Shown in pieces: positions 50,063 through 61,920 of a stretch of DNA of 64,000 nucleotides. The DNA comes from Argentina anserina (Eukaryota; Streptophyta; Magnoliopsida; Rosales; Rosaceae), in contig NC_065873.1 in assembly GCF_933775445.1 (NCBI RefSeq), positions 26,288,001 through 26,352,000 of the forward strand, written 5' to 3'. The number at the start of each line of letters is the position of its first letter. Position 1 is the stretch's first letter. The notes beneath the pieces are model-generated. The model saw nothing but the letters and a program-made list of their open reading frames with translations. It ran no database searches and was not told the origin of the DNA. The translations under genes and the position numbers were made by a program.

Positions 50063-51886
50063 ATGGCTTTTACCACAGTGGCTGAGAGACCCGAAGCTCC
50101 GGTCACTCGCGCCGCTGCGAAGCGTAGAGCCGAGGCCGTTTTCGTCGAGGAGAAGCAGCAGCTGGCCAACAAGAAGAGGGATGTTCTTGGTGACGTCACC
50201 GGAAGTACGGCGAACGTTGTTTCCTTGGCCAATAGCAATAAGAGGGTCTTCGCGCCGCCGCAGAAACCCAAATTGGAAAGGCTGAAGAAGGCGGCCCGTG
50301 AGGATGAAGACCCTCAGCTTTGTGGTCCCTACGCTGCCGATATCTACTCCTATCTCCGCCGTATGGAGGTAAAGATCGAATCTTTGGTTCTTTTATGATT
50401 TGGGTATTTGTCAATTAGAATTGAAAAGGTATAACGCAATTGAATTTGTGATTTTGGGGTTGAATGTAATGATGGGTTTTGTATGATAGTATTTGGGTTC
50501 AATGGATTTGGTTGTTTTGGTTATAATGGAGATGGGTTTGGTGTTCAGGTGGAACCAAAGAGAAGGCCATTGCCTGATTACATGGAGAAGATCCAGAAGG
50601 ATTCGATCAATGCGAATATGAGAGGTGTTCTTGTGGATTGGTTTGTGGAGGTTCAAGATGAATATGAACTCCTTCCGGAGACTCTTCATCTTGCTGTGTC
50701 TTATGTTGATAAGTATCTGTCAATGAATGTGGTGCGAAAGAGTGAGCTGCAGTTAGTTGGGGTGGCCGCGATCTTCATTGCCTCGTATGTTGATGATCAC
50801 TCTTACTGTGTTAAGAGCTGCTGTTGTCTAGTTACTAACTGATTGTTTTCAAATTGATCAATAGGAAGTATGAAGAGATTGATCCGCCGAATGCAGAAGA
50901 GCTTTCTGACATTACCGAAAACACATACAGTAAAAAGCAGGTATATGATCTTTGCTTTGTGGTTGAATATATGTGTTAACCAATTAGTTTGTTCTTGTGG
51001 ACATTTCATATAGGATTCGTACTAATTGTATTCTTCTGGTGATTGTATAGCTGATCAAGATGGAGGCTGATATACTCCTATCTCTGAAATTTGAAATGGG
51101 AAATCCCAATGTTCGTACATTCTTGAGGTAATGATGGTTCTGACCTTTCAACGCTCATATTCAGTTGATTAGTGAAGCTGCTCAACAAGCCTAAAGCTTT
51201 GATTAATTGTGCATTTGATCATTTTTTTTGCAGAAAATTCATTGACCTTGCTCAAGAGAGTTACTACAAAGTAAGTTTCCCTTCTACTTATCTCTCACAT
51301 ATCTGGAGTTGCCAAGTTGATATTGCTGATCTTAACTGCTTTGTTCTTCTGTGTTTCCTGCAGACTCCTAATATGCAGTTTGAGTATTTGATTTACTACC
51401 TCACAGATCTATGTTTGGTAGATTACAAACTTGTGAAGTTCTTGCCTTCTACAATTGCTGCATCAGCTGTTTTTCTTGCGAGAGTTATTACTAATAAAAA
51501 AATGAATCCTTGGGTATGTATGTGATAATTTACTTATTTTATTACTGCCGGTCTCTAGTTATGGAGGAAATTGCTAAACTGTATTCATTTCAGTGTCCAG
51601 CACTGCAAGAATACACTGGTTATAAGGCAGCTGATTTGAGAGAATGTGTTCATATCATCCATGACTTGTACTTGGGTAGACGTGGTGGATCATTGGTAGC
51701 TGTAAGAGATAAATACAAGCAGCCCAAGGTATGTCTTACGTATATCTAAATGCCTGATTCCCCATAGATGAGAAATGAAAAGATTGTCTAAATGGAGTAA
51801 TTTTCTATGGACAGTTCAAATATGTGGCAAAAATGGATTGCCCTTCACAGTTACCACAATCCTTGTTTGGAGATTTAAAAGCATGA
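50063..51886 (+). CDS. CYCA3-like: A3-type cyclin, copy 2
   Basis: CDK regulatory subunit of the A3 class. Exons 50063-50368, 50549-50784, 50865-50940, 51051-51127, 51234-51270 (37-nt micro-exon), 51364-51513, 51594-51728 and 51815-51886 give 1089 nt, 362 residues; exon phases are identical to copy 1. Seen: destruction-box-like RDVLGDVTG near 40, DPQLCGPYAADIYSYLRRME, cyclin signature [16 protein letters not shown] (the usual WL is WF here), and C-terminal FEYLIYYLTDLCLVDY and TGYKAADLRECV. The start ATG follows a C-rich leader with no other ATG in frame close by. Two E2F sites lie upstream. Intact. Confidence 0.94.
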
Positions 51887-53413
51887 AAGAATTCAAGTGC
51901 AAAGATTTTTGGGGCAAGGGCTTGTCCAATACTGTAGGAACATCTGGCGGTGTTGTTATATTGAGTCTGCTCCCATACCAGCTTGAAGGGTTGCACTATT
52001 CCATAGCATTTCGTGCCAGGTTAGCACCAGATGAACCTTCTGTATTTTGGATTACTGATAGGCTGCTCCTATACGGTTCCTTTAGCTAACTCTGATTAAT
52101 ATGTGAATTTCAGGGTAGGGTTCAGCAGTGAAACAAATGAGGCCCATTACTCACCATTTCCCACTGATAAAGCCTCTATCTTGTGCTGAGAATAATGCTC
52201 TTAAGTTATAGTTGTTAGGTTTACTTTTATTTTATAAACTGTATCATAGATTTCTTAGGTATAGGAAAAGTGGGTAGGTTCATGTAGTGAGTTCACATGT
52301 AGAGAGCTAGATGCAAATTTGTAAGCCATCTCTGTAATCCTGCATGTTCAGCTTCTCTTGAGAGTCTAATATAAAGGGAAATACTGAATTCTTGCTTACA
52401 TATCTCAGTTCTCAATCTCTCTCAATGCCTTGTGTATATATAGCTTCTGTTATAAGCATTAATATAAATTTTCCTTGGGAAATTCTTCTGTAGGATTTGA
52501 AATTTCTGGAGCATTATGTTATACAACAATTTCCCAGAAGGTAAAACTGGTATGGTGAAGTTAGTTAACAAGAATAATGGAAGCTAGTAAAAGACTTACA
52601 CTGTTGATCATGTGTGATCCAGATAGAACAAAGGAAGTACTATAAAGTGACTGAATGAGTACATTGATGCTGGAATGAGGAATAACCGTAGAGGGGAAGT
52701 GATCGACTCTGGTAAAACTAATGCAACCTTTGATTCGTCAAATATATCAAGTTTGATCCAAAAGCGAAGATGTTTAACAACAATACGAGATTAGTCACTG
52801 AAAGAGCACAGAGTACTGAGTTGAAGGAAATGTTCCACTGTTACAGAGCTGATCTGAACATTTTTTTATTTATTTTCCCGACAACAGCTGAACTGAAAGT
52901 TGAACAACTCAGAATACCGAATGAAAAAATTAACACAGATAATCAGGGGAGTCAAGTTGATTTTCCTATCAATGATGGAAGGAGCCAAGGAGGGTAGTAA
53001 CTTTTTCTAGAAGAGAACCATGTGAATATCCTCATATTCAAATTAGAGGCACAATCAACTTCCGAATAAAAAATCTTACTGAATAAAGTATGTTAAATTA
53101 TAAATCAAGGATTCTGATGTTCATGTAACATTGGTCATCGGTCACATTGAGTGTCCCTATAATAAAATGTAATTTATTTCCATAAACGGCAGCATTATGT
53201 AATCGAACGTGGGTGCAAGTTGTAAATAGACATAATTTAAAGGGCAAGAAAGACTTTTACTTCCAAAGCAATTGAGCTTTGAGCAGCACCAAAACGAAAT
53301 CCAATTCAAAAATTGACCCAAAATTGGTTGAATTGAACCGCCGGTCGAAACTCGAAACCAAAACAAATGAAATCCAAAACTCAAAAACACAGAAGAGAGA
53401 CCAAAAAGCAAGA
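51887..53413. other. Intergenic, cyclin copy 2 3' UTR to copy 3 promoter
   Basis: Begins with the 3' UTR of copy 2. The rest is AT-rich with no recognised coding content; the plus frame at 52770 has no motif. Confidence 0.5.
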
Positions 53414-53421
53414 GCGCCAAA
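53414..53421. promoter_or_regulatory. E2F site upstream of cyclin copy 3
   Basis: GCGCCAAA (complement of TTTGGCGC) about 135 bp before the start codon; a further GGCGCC core lies at about 53,439. A CT-rich tract (about 53,490-53,535) follows in the leader. Confidence 0.55.
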
Positions 53422-53552
53422 GCTTTGGGTTTCAAAATGGCGCCCTCAATTTCTCGCTTACAAAACTCTCTCGTTTAACTCGTCACTTCTCTCTCTCTCT
53501 CTCTCCAATTATCTCACTCTTCTTTCTCTCTCCGAATCCCAGCTCTACTTCC

Positions 53553-55332
53553 ATGGAGGAGAAAGAGAACTGCGTCCGCGTCACCCGCGCCATGAAGCGG
53601 AAGGCCGAAGAAGCCGCCGCCTCTATCGAGCGAACGCCGACCAAGGAGCGCGTCGTGCTGGGCGAGCTCCCCCGTCTCCAAAACGCCGGCGCGCCGCTCA
53701 TTGAGCCTGAGCCGCAGAAGCGGAAATCCAGGACGAAATCCCGGGCCGCAAAAAAAGCGCGGACAATCATTCCGGAACTCCTGCCGCCGAAGACGGAGGA
53801 GGTCGAAACGACGCCGTCGGATCCCCAAATGTGCGAGCCATATGCTCGTGACATATACGACTATCTTCACAACCTGGAGGTATCGTACATTTCTGGGTTT
53901 TGGTTTGAAACTTTGAATTGAATGTCATTAGGGTTTAGGGTTTTAGAGCAATTGGAGCTAATGGTGGTGGTTGGTTTTGGGTTCAGGTGGATCCAAATAG
54001 AAGGCCTTTGCCTGATTACTTGGCAAAGATTCAGAAGGACATTACTGCTAATATGAGAGGAGTCTTGGTGGACTGGTTGGTGGAAGTTGCAGAGGAGTAC
54101 AAGCTGCTTTCAGATACTCTCTACCTTACCGTTTCGTATGTCGATAGGTTCCTGTCCTTCAATTCTCTCAACCGGAAAATGCTTCAGTTACTTGGTGTTT
54201 CTTCGATGCTTGTTGCTTCGTAAGTACTAATATAGATGGGACTTGAGATGGTTTTGGCTTAGATTTTATTGTTGAGCTCATTGGATCATGTTGGTAATCG
54301 TGTTGTTTGTGTGGTTGTAGGAAGTATGAGGAGATCACACCTCCACATGTGGAGGAATTGTGTTACATAACAGATAATACATATACTAAGGAAGAAGTGA
54401 GTTTAGTAGTTTGTTGTCTAATCTTAGCAAGTGTTTACGTTTCTGCCGCAGTTATATAATGCAGTGCTGTAGATTGATACTTCTTGTGGTTGGAAAAGGT
54501 GTGCAAAATGGAGGCTGATATACTTAAGGTCTTGAAATTTGAATTGGGCAGTCCGACAATAAAGACGATTTTAAGGTATGTAAGTGAGGTGTTTTTATAT
54601 TTCCTCCATGTTTTTGCATTTCTAATTCTCAGTTTGATTACCAATTGGACTCACTTATGTTCCTTCTCATTTGGTTGTATTTGCAGGAGATTCAATAGGG
54701 TTGCTGAAGAGGGCAAAGTAAGTGGATTCCCACTGGTCTATATCTCTGACATGTAAATTGCTTAGGAGGATTAAATTTGAGAAGCTAATCTATTGTGTTG
54801 TGCCTATCTACAGGACCCTGATTTGAATTTTGAGTTTCTAGGCTACTACCTTGCAGAGCTGAGCTTGCTAGACTACAATTGTGTCAAATTTTTGCCATCT
54901 TTGGTGGCTGCGTCTGTTGTATTTCTTACTAGATTTATCATCCATCCAAGGATATATCCATGGGTAAGTGATTGTTAAAGAGTGTACTACATTCATCAGA
55001 TTGTGAGGCGGGCCATTATTGACTAGTTGATTTTTACAGACTTCATCGCTGCAACAATATGCAGGATACAAACCATCTGAGTTGAAGGAATGTGTCCTTA
55101 TCATACATGACTTGTATTTGGGTAGAAGAGGAGGGTCTTTGCAAGCTATAAGAGAAAAGTACAAACGGCATAAGGTATTTAGCTGTAAAGTGTATCTTCT
55201 GATTTTGTTTTAGTTTATATCCTACGGTACTGATATGAATGATTATGTCTATGGAAACAGTTCAAATGCGTGGCAGTGATGCCTTCTCCTCCAGAGGTAC
55301 CCGCATACTTCTTTGAAGATCTTATAGAATGA
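53553..55332 (+). CDS. CYCA3-like: A3-type cyclin, copy 3
   Basis: CDK regulatory subunit of the A3 class. Exons 53553-53879, 53987-54219, 54321-54396, 54499-54575, 54688-54718 (31-nt micro-exon), 54814-54963, 55040-55174 and 55261-55332 give 1101 nt, 366 residues, in phase with the other two copies. Starts [20 protein letters not shown], the typical A3 N-terminus, followed by a destruction-box-like RVVLGELPR and a basic nuclear-localisation-like [15 protein letters not shown]. Cyclin signature [16 protein letters not shown], then [18 protein letters not shown]. Its exon 2 is one codon shorter than in copies 1 and 2, and its N-terminal region is the most different of the three, so it is the most diverged member. 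Intact. Confidence 0.95.
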
Positions 55333-55915
55333 CTGGAAGTGACCTCGAGTTTGACAGATATGATTAGTTTTGTATCGTTAGAAAATCAAGTCCCTGCGAG
55401 ATCAGTGTGGAAGGGCTTCTCTTTGGTGAACACCTGCGCTCGGTGCTTTTGCTTGCTTCTGTAATCTATGCTTGGATTTGTTTTTTTTTTGTTTTTAGGA
55501 TGACAAAGGTTTTGCTTACATAGTCCCATTACCTGCATTTAGCCATTTAGGTTTTGTTTAGTGGTTATAGGATTTGTTCTGCGGACAAATTGTTTAGCAG
55601 GTTGAATAGATGAATGCAGTAGGGGATGTTAAATTGTTATCCAATTGAGTGGTGTTTGTAAATAGATTGCAGTTTTTTCATATGAACCCTTTCCTGGTCA
55701 TTTTCTAAAAAATCCACGCACATTATTGCTGGTATGATAATCAGTTTTGGCAGACTGAGAACACTATTTGGGGACAATTTCATACCCTTTGCTATAACCA
55801 AGGACCAAGTCTTCAACTGCAGACCCCCAAAACATTATTGGGATAGTATATAAGAAAGAATCAAAATTTTCATTGTCATCTATAAGCTACAGGGCTACAA
55901 CTGAAAGAAATTGCA
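55333..55915. other. Convergent 3' region of cyclin copy 3 and HOS15-like gene
   Basis: The two genes point at each other; this 580 bp holds both 3' UTRs. No other feature seen. Confidence 0.6.
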
Positions 55916-58900
55916 CTACATACGGAAATCCACAACACATACATGGTTGTTGGCAAAACAAGCAGCTATCTTATCACCGTCTTTGTTCCAACAAACTTCG
56001 AATATTCCACCATTTCCGGTGTATGTTTTTAGGAGTTTACCTTCCTTCACAGACCATATGTGCATGGATTTGTCCATAGATCCACTGGCCAAGTACTCAC
56101 CATTAGGGCTGAATGCAACAGAGTATACGGGATCCCTAGGTTTTTGCAAAAAAAAAAAAAAAAAAAAAAAAAACTCAGTCAATCACAGAGCTACCATTAC
56201 AATGCGATTAGATATTGAATCATCAGCATTTTTACCTGTGGCCATATAAGCTGTAAATAACCGTCCCTAATTCCACATCCCAGAGTTTTACACATGAATC
56301 GAAAGAAGCACTGGTTCAAAGTAAAAGATGGAAAGCATAAGGAACACACAAGTAGTACTCCAGGACCATGTCATTTGAGTGGGATCAAACAAACATGACG
56401 ATATGTACCCCTCAGACATTTAAGAAGAAGCAAACGCATTTACCTTGCTAATAGTAATTGTTGATTTGGATTATGTGAGCCAGGTCCTGAAGGACTCCAC
56501 CGGATGGTATATATCTCCTACAAAGATGTCTCCATTATGTTACGAATAGGGATTCATATACCAGAAACTCACACAAGAAAAATCCACAAATACCTTAACA
56601 TGTTCCTTCAAATCATGCAAACATTTGTCTTGTTTTATACTCCATATCTGAAAATTAAATAAATAAAGAATACTGTGAGTTTCTAACCCCTCCCAAGTTA
56701 ACCAGAATAAAGAGATATCATGAACTGAATAATTCAAGTCTTCAAGATTATGGAGATTGGTAAGAGTGCGGAATTAACAGTCCACACTAATGATAAATTT
56801 TGATAAGAAGAGTACCATATCTCAAATACTTAAATATTTAACAATCGTGATTGATGAAGTTTACGTCACCTTTGCTGTATGATCATCAGAACAAGAAGCC
56901 AATAACAAGCCAGTCGGATCCCACTTAATAGCATTAACTTCACCCTGAAAAAGTAAAACTTTAGTAACCATCATTATCCTGGTTGGATAAAATTGAAACA
57001 ACTCATGAGTTCCTTGTCTTTAAGCATATATAATTGAACGCGTGTTACTCTCACTAGAGAAGCTAAAGATATTTAATTAGTTTATTATGTAGCAGATTAG
57101 CAACCAACATCAATTATTTGGAATGGTATTGACAATATGCATACTGAACTCTCAAGTATATTGATTGTCAATACCGATCTCTCAAGTAATTTGGATTATA
57201 TGTATCATGACTCATTAATGGTTCGTGAACCTAAAAATGGACAGAGCCGCTGAACACAGTTCAAATAGTAACTAAACAAGCACAAACCTGATGGCCTAAG
57301 AAAGTTTTGATTGGTTGGTTCTCTCCAACCTTACAAACATGTATTGTACCATCGGTAGAGCATGTTGCAAAAGAAGTATTGTCTCGCCAATCAACATCCA
57401 GAGTTGGAGCTGAAAAATATTTTTGACTTTGATTAACACCACACAGAAGTTAAAAATTACCAGACGCACAAACTCAAAACAGTGCTGAACCTGAATGAAA
57501 TTCAAACTGTTGCTTCCATTCGCCAGTCTTTACGTCCCACACAATTGCAGTTTTATCAACACTTCCACTCAGAAGATAATCACCTTCTTTGTTCCACTTC
57601 AGAGAAAAGATTGGCCCTCTATGTCTGATCAAAGTAGACCTTAACTCTCCTGTACGAAAATCCTGCCAGTAATTAAAAAAAAAAAACTAATGATAACAAA
57701 AACCTTGGCTGATTACCGGTCAGTATCTATTAACCATAAGCGTGTAGAAAATTAAGATAAAAATAACTCACCGTCTCTACCCCATATTCTTGCTTGCCCA
57801 TCATAGGAACCTGTTGCCAGCAACGTTCCATCATCCTATAAAATGATAACTACTTTAGCAAAAACAAGTGACAGAGAGAGAGAGAGTCATGCCACAATTT
57901 TCAATTGCAAATGCTTAAACACTCACATTCCAATCAAGTGTAGTCACATCCTTGCTTTTCTCGTTGGCTCTCCCTTTAAAATGCTTTAACACTGAGACAT
58001 GTGCAGGTTCATTTTGCATGCTAGATCTACAACTTCCAGCGGCAATAGTCCAAATTCGAGCAGTTGAATCTCCAGAACTAAACAAAGCAATACATATGGG
58101 TAATGTCTGTAACAAAAAACCAAGGTCTCAATGCAGTAATCTAGCCAACAATGAATGACAATGTAACTCACCCCGATGCAAGAAGTGAACCTGTTGGACT
58201 CCACGCACAAGCAAATACCTGTAAAAATTAGAGGAACAATTTCATGGAACCATACTCTAGTAACTCTTCCACCATAACATAGCATTGTACAATGCAGGGA
58301 CATAGTCGAAAAACCTCTGAGGTATGCCCTTCTAGAACTATGACATCACTAGTAGGAATTTCACCAGGCACGGATGATGTGCTTGGCGAGGTCTCCATTG
58401 GCTCCACCCCTGTTTCACACATGCACATACAATTCAAATGATCACAATCCGAAACCAAGTTACCATAAAACCAAATACAGCCTGCTACCGCTAATTACCT
58501 CCACCGGTTCCATTTTCTTCAGGCTGCAACTTCTCCATTTCAATGTGATCCAGATTCACCTCCTCCTTCTCTTTTCCAACTTCCTTTTCCCCATCCTTGT
58601 CCGCTTTATCACCTCCATTCTCTTCTTCTTCTTCTTCTTCTTCTTCTTCATTTCTCTCCTCCTCTACTCCCCTTTCGCTTTCCTTCTTCGACTCAGTGTT
58701 AGCAGCATTCATCCTATCCTTCTTCTCCTTCACAATTTTCTGCAACTGATACGCATCTTTTGTGATGAAATCCAACGGTTGCAGGAACGAAAAGTCATCC
58801 TCCATGTCCGCATCACTCTGTATTAGATTTACAAGCATGAATCCAGCTCCAAACTTCAAAATTCCAAAGCAGAATACTAATCAACACAAAAAAGTGACTT

Positions 58901-59190
58901 ACACTGTTGCCTAAGTCGGCCTCCAGCTCAAGAAACTGAAGGCCTTTCTGGACGAAAGTAACAAGCGCAGCCGGCGGAACTAGGTTACCGTCAACGGTGC
59001 TCTTGTTGATTCCGGCCTCGAATCCGAAAGCATAAGCTGAATGAGTGAAGCCTGTTCAAAATCAGAGAAAACTAAATAAGAAAGAGAGCAGTTGCAATCA
59101 TGATGAAGAATTGGGAAGACGAACGGAACCTGATTCGTGGAGGTAACGGAAGATGAGGTAGTTCAATTCGGCGGAGTTGATGGAGATCAT
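55916..59190 (-). CDS. HOS15: LisH and WD40-repeat protein, HOS15-like (TBL1 family)
   Basis: Homologue of Arabidopsis HOS15, a nuclear TBL1/TBLR1-like WD40 protein that acts with histone deacetylases and as a CUL4-DDB1 substrate receptor in cold and ABA responses (known of the family). Fourteen minus exons: 59190-59130, 59051-58903, 58817-58499, 58409-58315, 58218-58172, 58077-57927, 57835-57772, 57649-57491, 57409-57288, 56944-56870, 56647-56594, 56517-56444, 56310-56236, 56135-55916. Total 1665 nt, 554 residues, all phases close. Seen: LisH at about 5-37 ([15 protein letters not shown]), acidic/Glu-rich linker (about 110-170) with a ten-Glu run, then WD repeats from about 199 to the end ([52 protein letters not shown]). 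Intact. Confidence 0.95.
56148..56173. repeat. Poly-A run forming the polypyrimidine tract of the last HOS15 intron
   Basis: 26 A on the plus strand, so 26 T in the transcript, ending about 12 nt upstream of the last acceptor (AG at 56137-56136). Confidence 0.8.
58621..58650. repeat. Coding trinucleotide repeat (poly-Glu)
   Basis: (TTC)n on the plus strand, i.e. GAA codons in the HOS15-like gene, coding ten Glu residues in the acidic linker. Confidence 0.85.
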
Positions 59191-60918
59191 CGTGGTCAAT
59201 GTTGGAAGCTAGGGTTCAGGTGACGGGGTGGGCAGCCGGAATCCGCCGTTTACTTAGATGTTGAGTTGGTTAAGCGCTCTGCAAGTCTCCGGCAGTTAGG
59301 AGAGTGTGAAAAGTGTGACGCTGTTAAACTGTGAAATAAGAAAGGGACGGTGGTGATTAGTTTCGTTACAAGTCTCCGGCAGTTGAGTGGGCCTTTCAGC
59401 AGGCCCAGAATGGAAAGACTTTAATTTGGGTCTTAAATTCGGGGCAGACAACCCTTATGCCATTTTTCCCGTTTTTCTATTCTCTAAGAGTTTTATTTAT
59501 AAAAAAATGATTTATATATGAAAATTATGAAATCAACCTGGTGGTGATGGAGAATATAAGAGTGCAGAGATGAACCGATCAATGGAATTTCAAATGCTTC
59601 ATGGACCGAAAGACTAATGCGTTGGAAGTCCAGAGAACGTTGCAGCTCATTTCCCACAAACGTTTATTATACAACAGTTATGTTGCTGGAAACCAGCGTT
59701 CGAATTAGTTTAGTATGAGTTTGACTGTTTTTTACATGATTTATAGACATATTTACGTAGATGAAACTGAATAACAATGTTGCCACTAAGTAGTGAGTGC
59801 ATAGTAATTTTGTTTGATAATACGTGACTAACTATGACCTATGAGTTTTTGAATTTTGGATTTGGCCTCGCTAGATTCTTTACTCTTGAGAAACTACTAC
59901 TATAAATACTCATAACGCCAAGTGTGTAGAGCCAAGCATGTCCCTTTGTCCCCCATTGTTGAAGACGTACGCTTTTCAGTCTCCATGCATGGCTTTGCTA
60001 CTGGTTGATTTCAAATCATATCATATCATGTGAAAAGTAAGAAGAATCCTCCAGTACAGCGCAGCTCCACCAGTCAAGGTGGCGTATAAGACAATCAAAA
60101 GATGATCAATTCGACTATTCCTCTTCCTCCTCCCCCGGTCTATTTCACTCATTCATTGGGAACCCTCAAAAAAGAAGGAAAGGAACATCGGGAAGGCTCA
60201 CGCCCAATCGCTAACCCACGCATGATATGACCACTCAAACCCGTTTCTACTTTACCTCTATAAACCTCTTTACGTCTCGTCCTACGTCCTTGAGATAATT
60301 TTCCCGGCAATAATAAACCTTATATATATTTTCTGAGAAGATACGTCCTTATATATTTCTTATTTCTATTTGCCGGACACTAATTATTCAGTAAATAGTT
60401 AAAATCAATGACTTATATATAGATGCACGATGGCAAAACAGACGGCTAAAATTTGCTTCACATTGTTGTGCGTACAATGAAACCATTTCTGGTGTTTGTA
60501 ATTGTACCTGATCATGGTCACATGCAGAGAATGGGAAGCCTTGGGTTCCTTTGTCTAGTTTGAGTAGTAGGGTTAGCTTCCGAAGACGACAGGCAAAACC
60601 CAGACAAAGAAGAAGGCACAAGAGCCAAGATGTGTATACCTTATTGCCTTATATAGGGCTTGGACTGAGCCAGACTCAGACCCTTGAAACAGAAAGCCAG
60701 ATAAAAAGCAAGATGTGTGAAAAAGAGTTCTCGTGAAGCACAAAGAATAATTTTCCAAAATACAAAAGCTTAGTAGTGTTCGTCTCGTGCGAAGTGTCCC
60801 TTGTTTGCAGGGCGTACTCAATACCACCACCTCCACCTTTTAATCAACTTTTCCCTTGTCTAGCTACTTCGTTCTTCCAAACCTTGCCAAAGCTCTCACA
60901 AAGCCATATAGCTTTTCC
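59191..60918. other. Intergenic, HOS15-like promoter to CLE gene
   Basis: Left end is the HOS15-like leader and promoter. The rest is AT-rich with no recognised gene; several short minus frames at 60,388-60,836 have no motif. The right part should contain the CLE promoter. Confidence 0.5.
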
Positions 60919-61209
60919 ATGGTGTTTCCTCTTTCGTTCTTCGATTACAAAATGGAGTTACAGCGGAGAATGATAGGGCTGGTGTTTCTGGCAGTGCTAG
61001 TTTCTGGGCATAAGGAAAATACGACGACAACTACAGCACCAGTTGTTCGTGATCAGCGGCAGTACTCGTCGGCAAATCAGCTGGAAGCAAAGCAAGAGCT
61101 AAACGAGGAGAAGAAGAGGGCGCGCTTAAGACACCACTACTCATTTGAAGCCTTCTTTGCAGACAAGAGGAGAGTTCCTAACGCATCAGACCCGCTTCAT
61201 AATCGTTGA
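60919..61209 (+). CDS. CLE-family secreted peptide precursor
   Basis: Small intronless gene for a CLAVATA3/ESR-related peptide hormone precursor, secreted and processed to a 12-residue ligand for receptor kinases. From ATG 60919 it is 96 residues; ATG 60952 (85 residues) is an alternative start. A hydrophobic secretion segment (about 18-30, MIGLVFLAVLVSG) is followed by a variable, charged Gln/Glu/Lys-rich region, then the C-terminal CLE motif RRVPNASDPLHN (84-95) plus one Arg before the stop. The preceding Lys-Arg-rich bases suit processing. The usual Gly at position 6 of the motif is Ala, and position 7 is Ser rather than Pro. The length, placement of motif and signal segment are typical. 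Closest in general look to CLE43/45 or CLE25-type motifs; not assigned. Confidence 0.88.
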   Translation: MVFPLSFFDYKMELQRRMIGLVFLAVLVSGHKENTTTTTAPVVRDQRQYSSANQLEAKQELNEEKKRARLRHHYSFEAFFADKRRVPNASDPLHNR

Positions 61210-61920
61210 AGCTAGCAAGCCATGTCCAGCCTCGCAGCAGCAACATCGTTTGGAGATGTGGAAGTAGTAGGTTAGTGCTGTTGATGCATATATATGCTCG
61301 ATCAGAGATTTCTGCATTATGTCGATGAACAATGTTTTGGGGTTAAGGGATTGTGACTTGTGAGCATAATGTGTTCGGGGTTTACAGGGTTGTCTGGATC
61401 TGTTATTTATAGTTCGTACACCATATTAACATATGTAAATTTATTGTTCATCATGCTCAAAGGTCAAATTTGAAAGCTCTTCTTTCATCTTGCGTCATTT
61501 TTCCATCCTTCCGATTGTGATCACCTCGATGTGTTCATGTTCCCATCGACTGTTTAAAAAAAGTAACTTGCTTCCCATGATAGAGATTCTGTGACTTGCA
61601 GAGACTCCTATTGGAAATTAATTTGCCCTTTCCATGCAGTTCCACTCCATTTGGCATGTGGTCAGTTGGGCTTCCTTAATTGGATTCTCTTGCTGCATTG
61701 TTGGTCCATTGGGCTGTCATATGAGGCCCAAGAGATTGTTTTTTAAATTTAAACCTGATGATGATCCGATGTCAAACCAGAGCACTAAGACTGGTCCTAC
61801 TCCGGCTGCTATGGATCCGGCTGCTACACCCCATTTGGTTCTGTCTTGTAGTTCCTTTGTCTTATTCCCACTGAACATACAAAAACCAAGAACATTGAAC
61901 TTGAAGTGATAAAAAAAATG
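61210..61920. other. Intergenic, CLE 3' side to P450
   Basis: CLE 3' UTR and upstream region of the next P450. A 91-codon plus frame at 61634 has no recognised motif. Confidence 0.5.

Noticed and set aside
53157..53870. Minus-strand frames overlapping cyclin copy 3 exon 1
   Set aside because: Shadows of the GC-rich first exon; no splice or family support.
58374..58826. 150-codon plus frame
   Set aside because: Antisense shadow of the acidic linker exon of the HOS15-like gene; Phe/Leu-rich because it is the complement of GAA codons.
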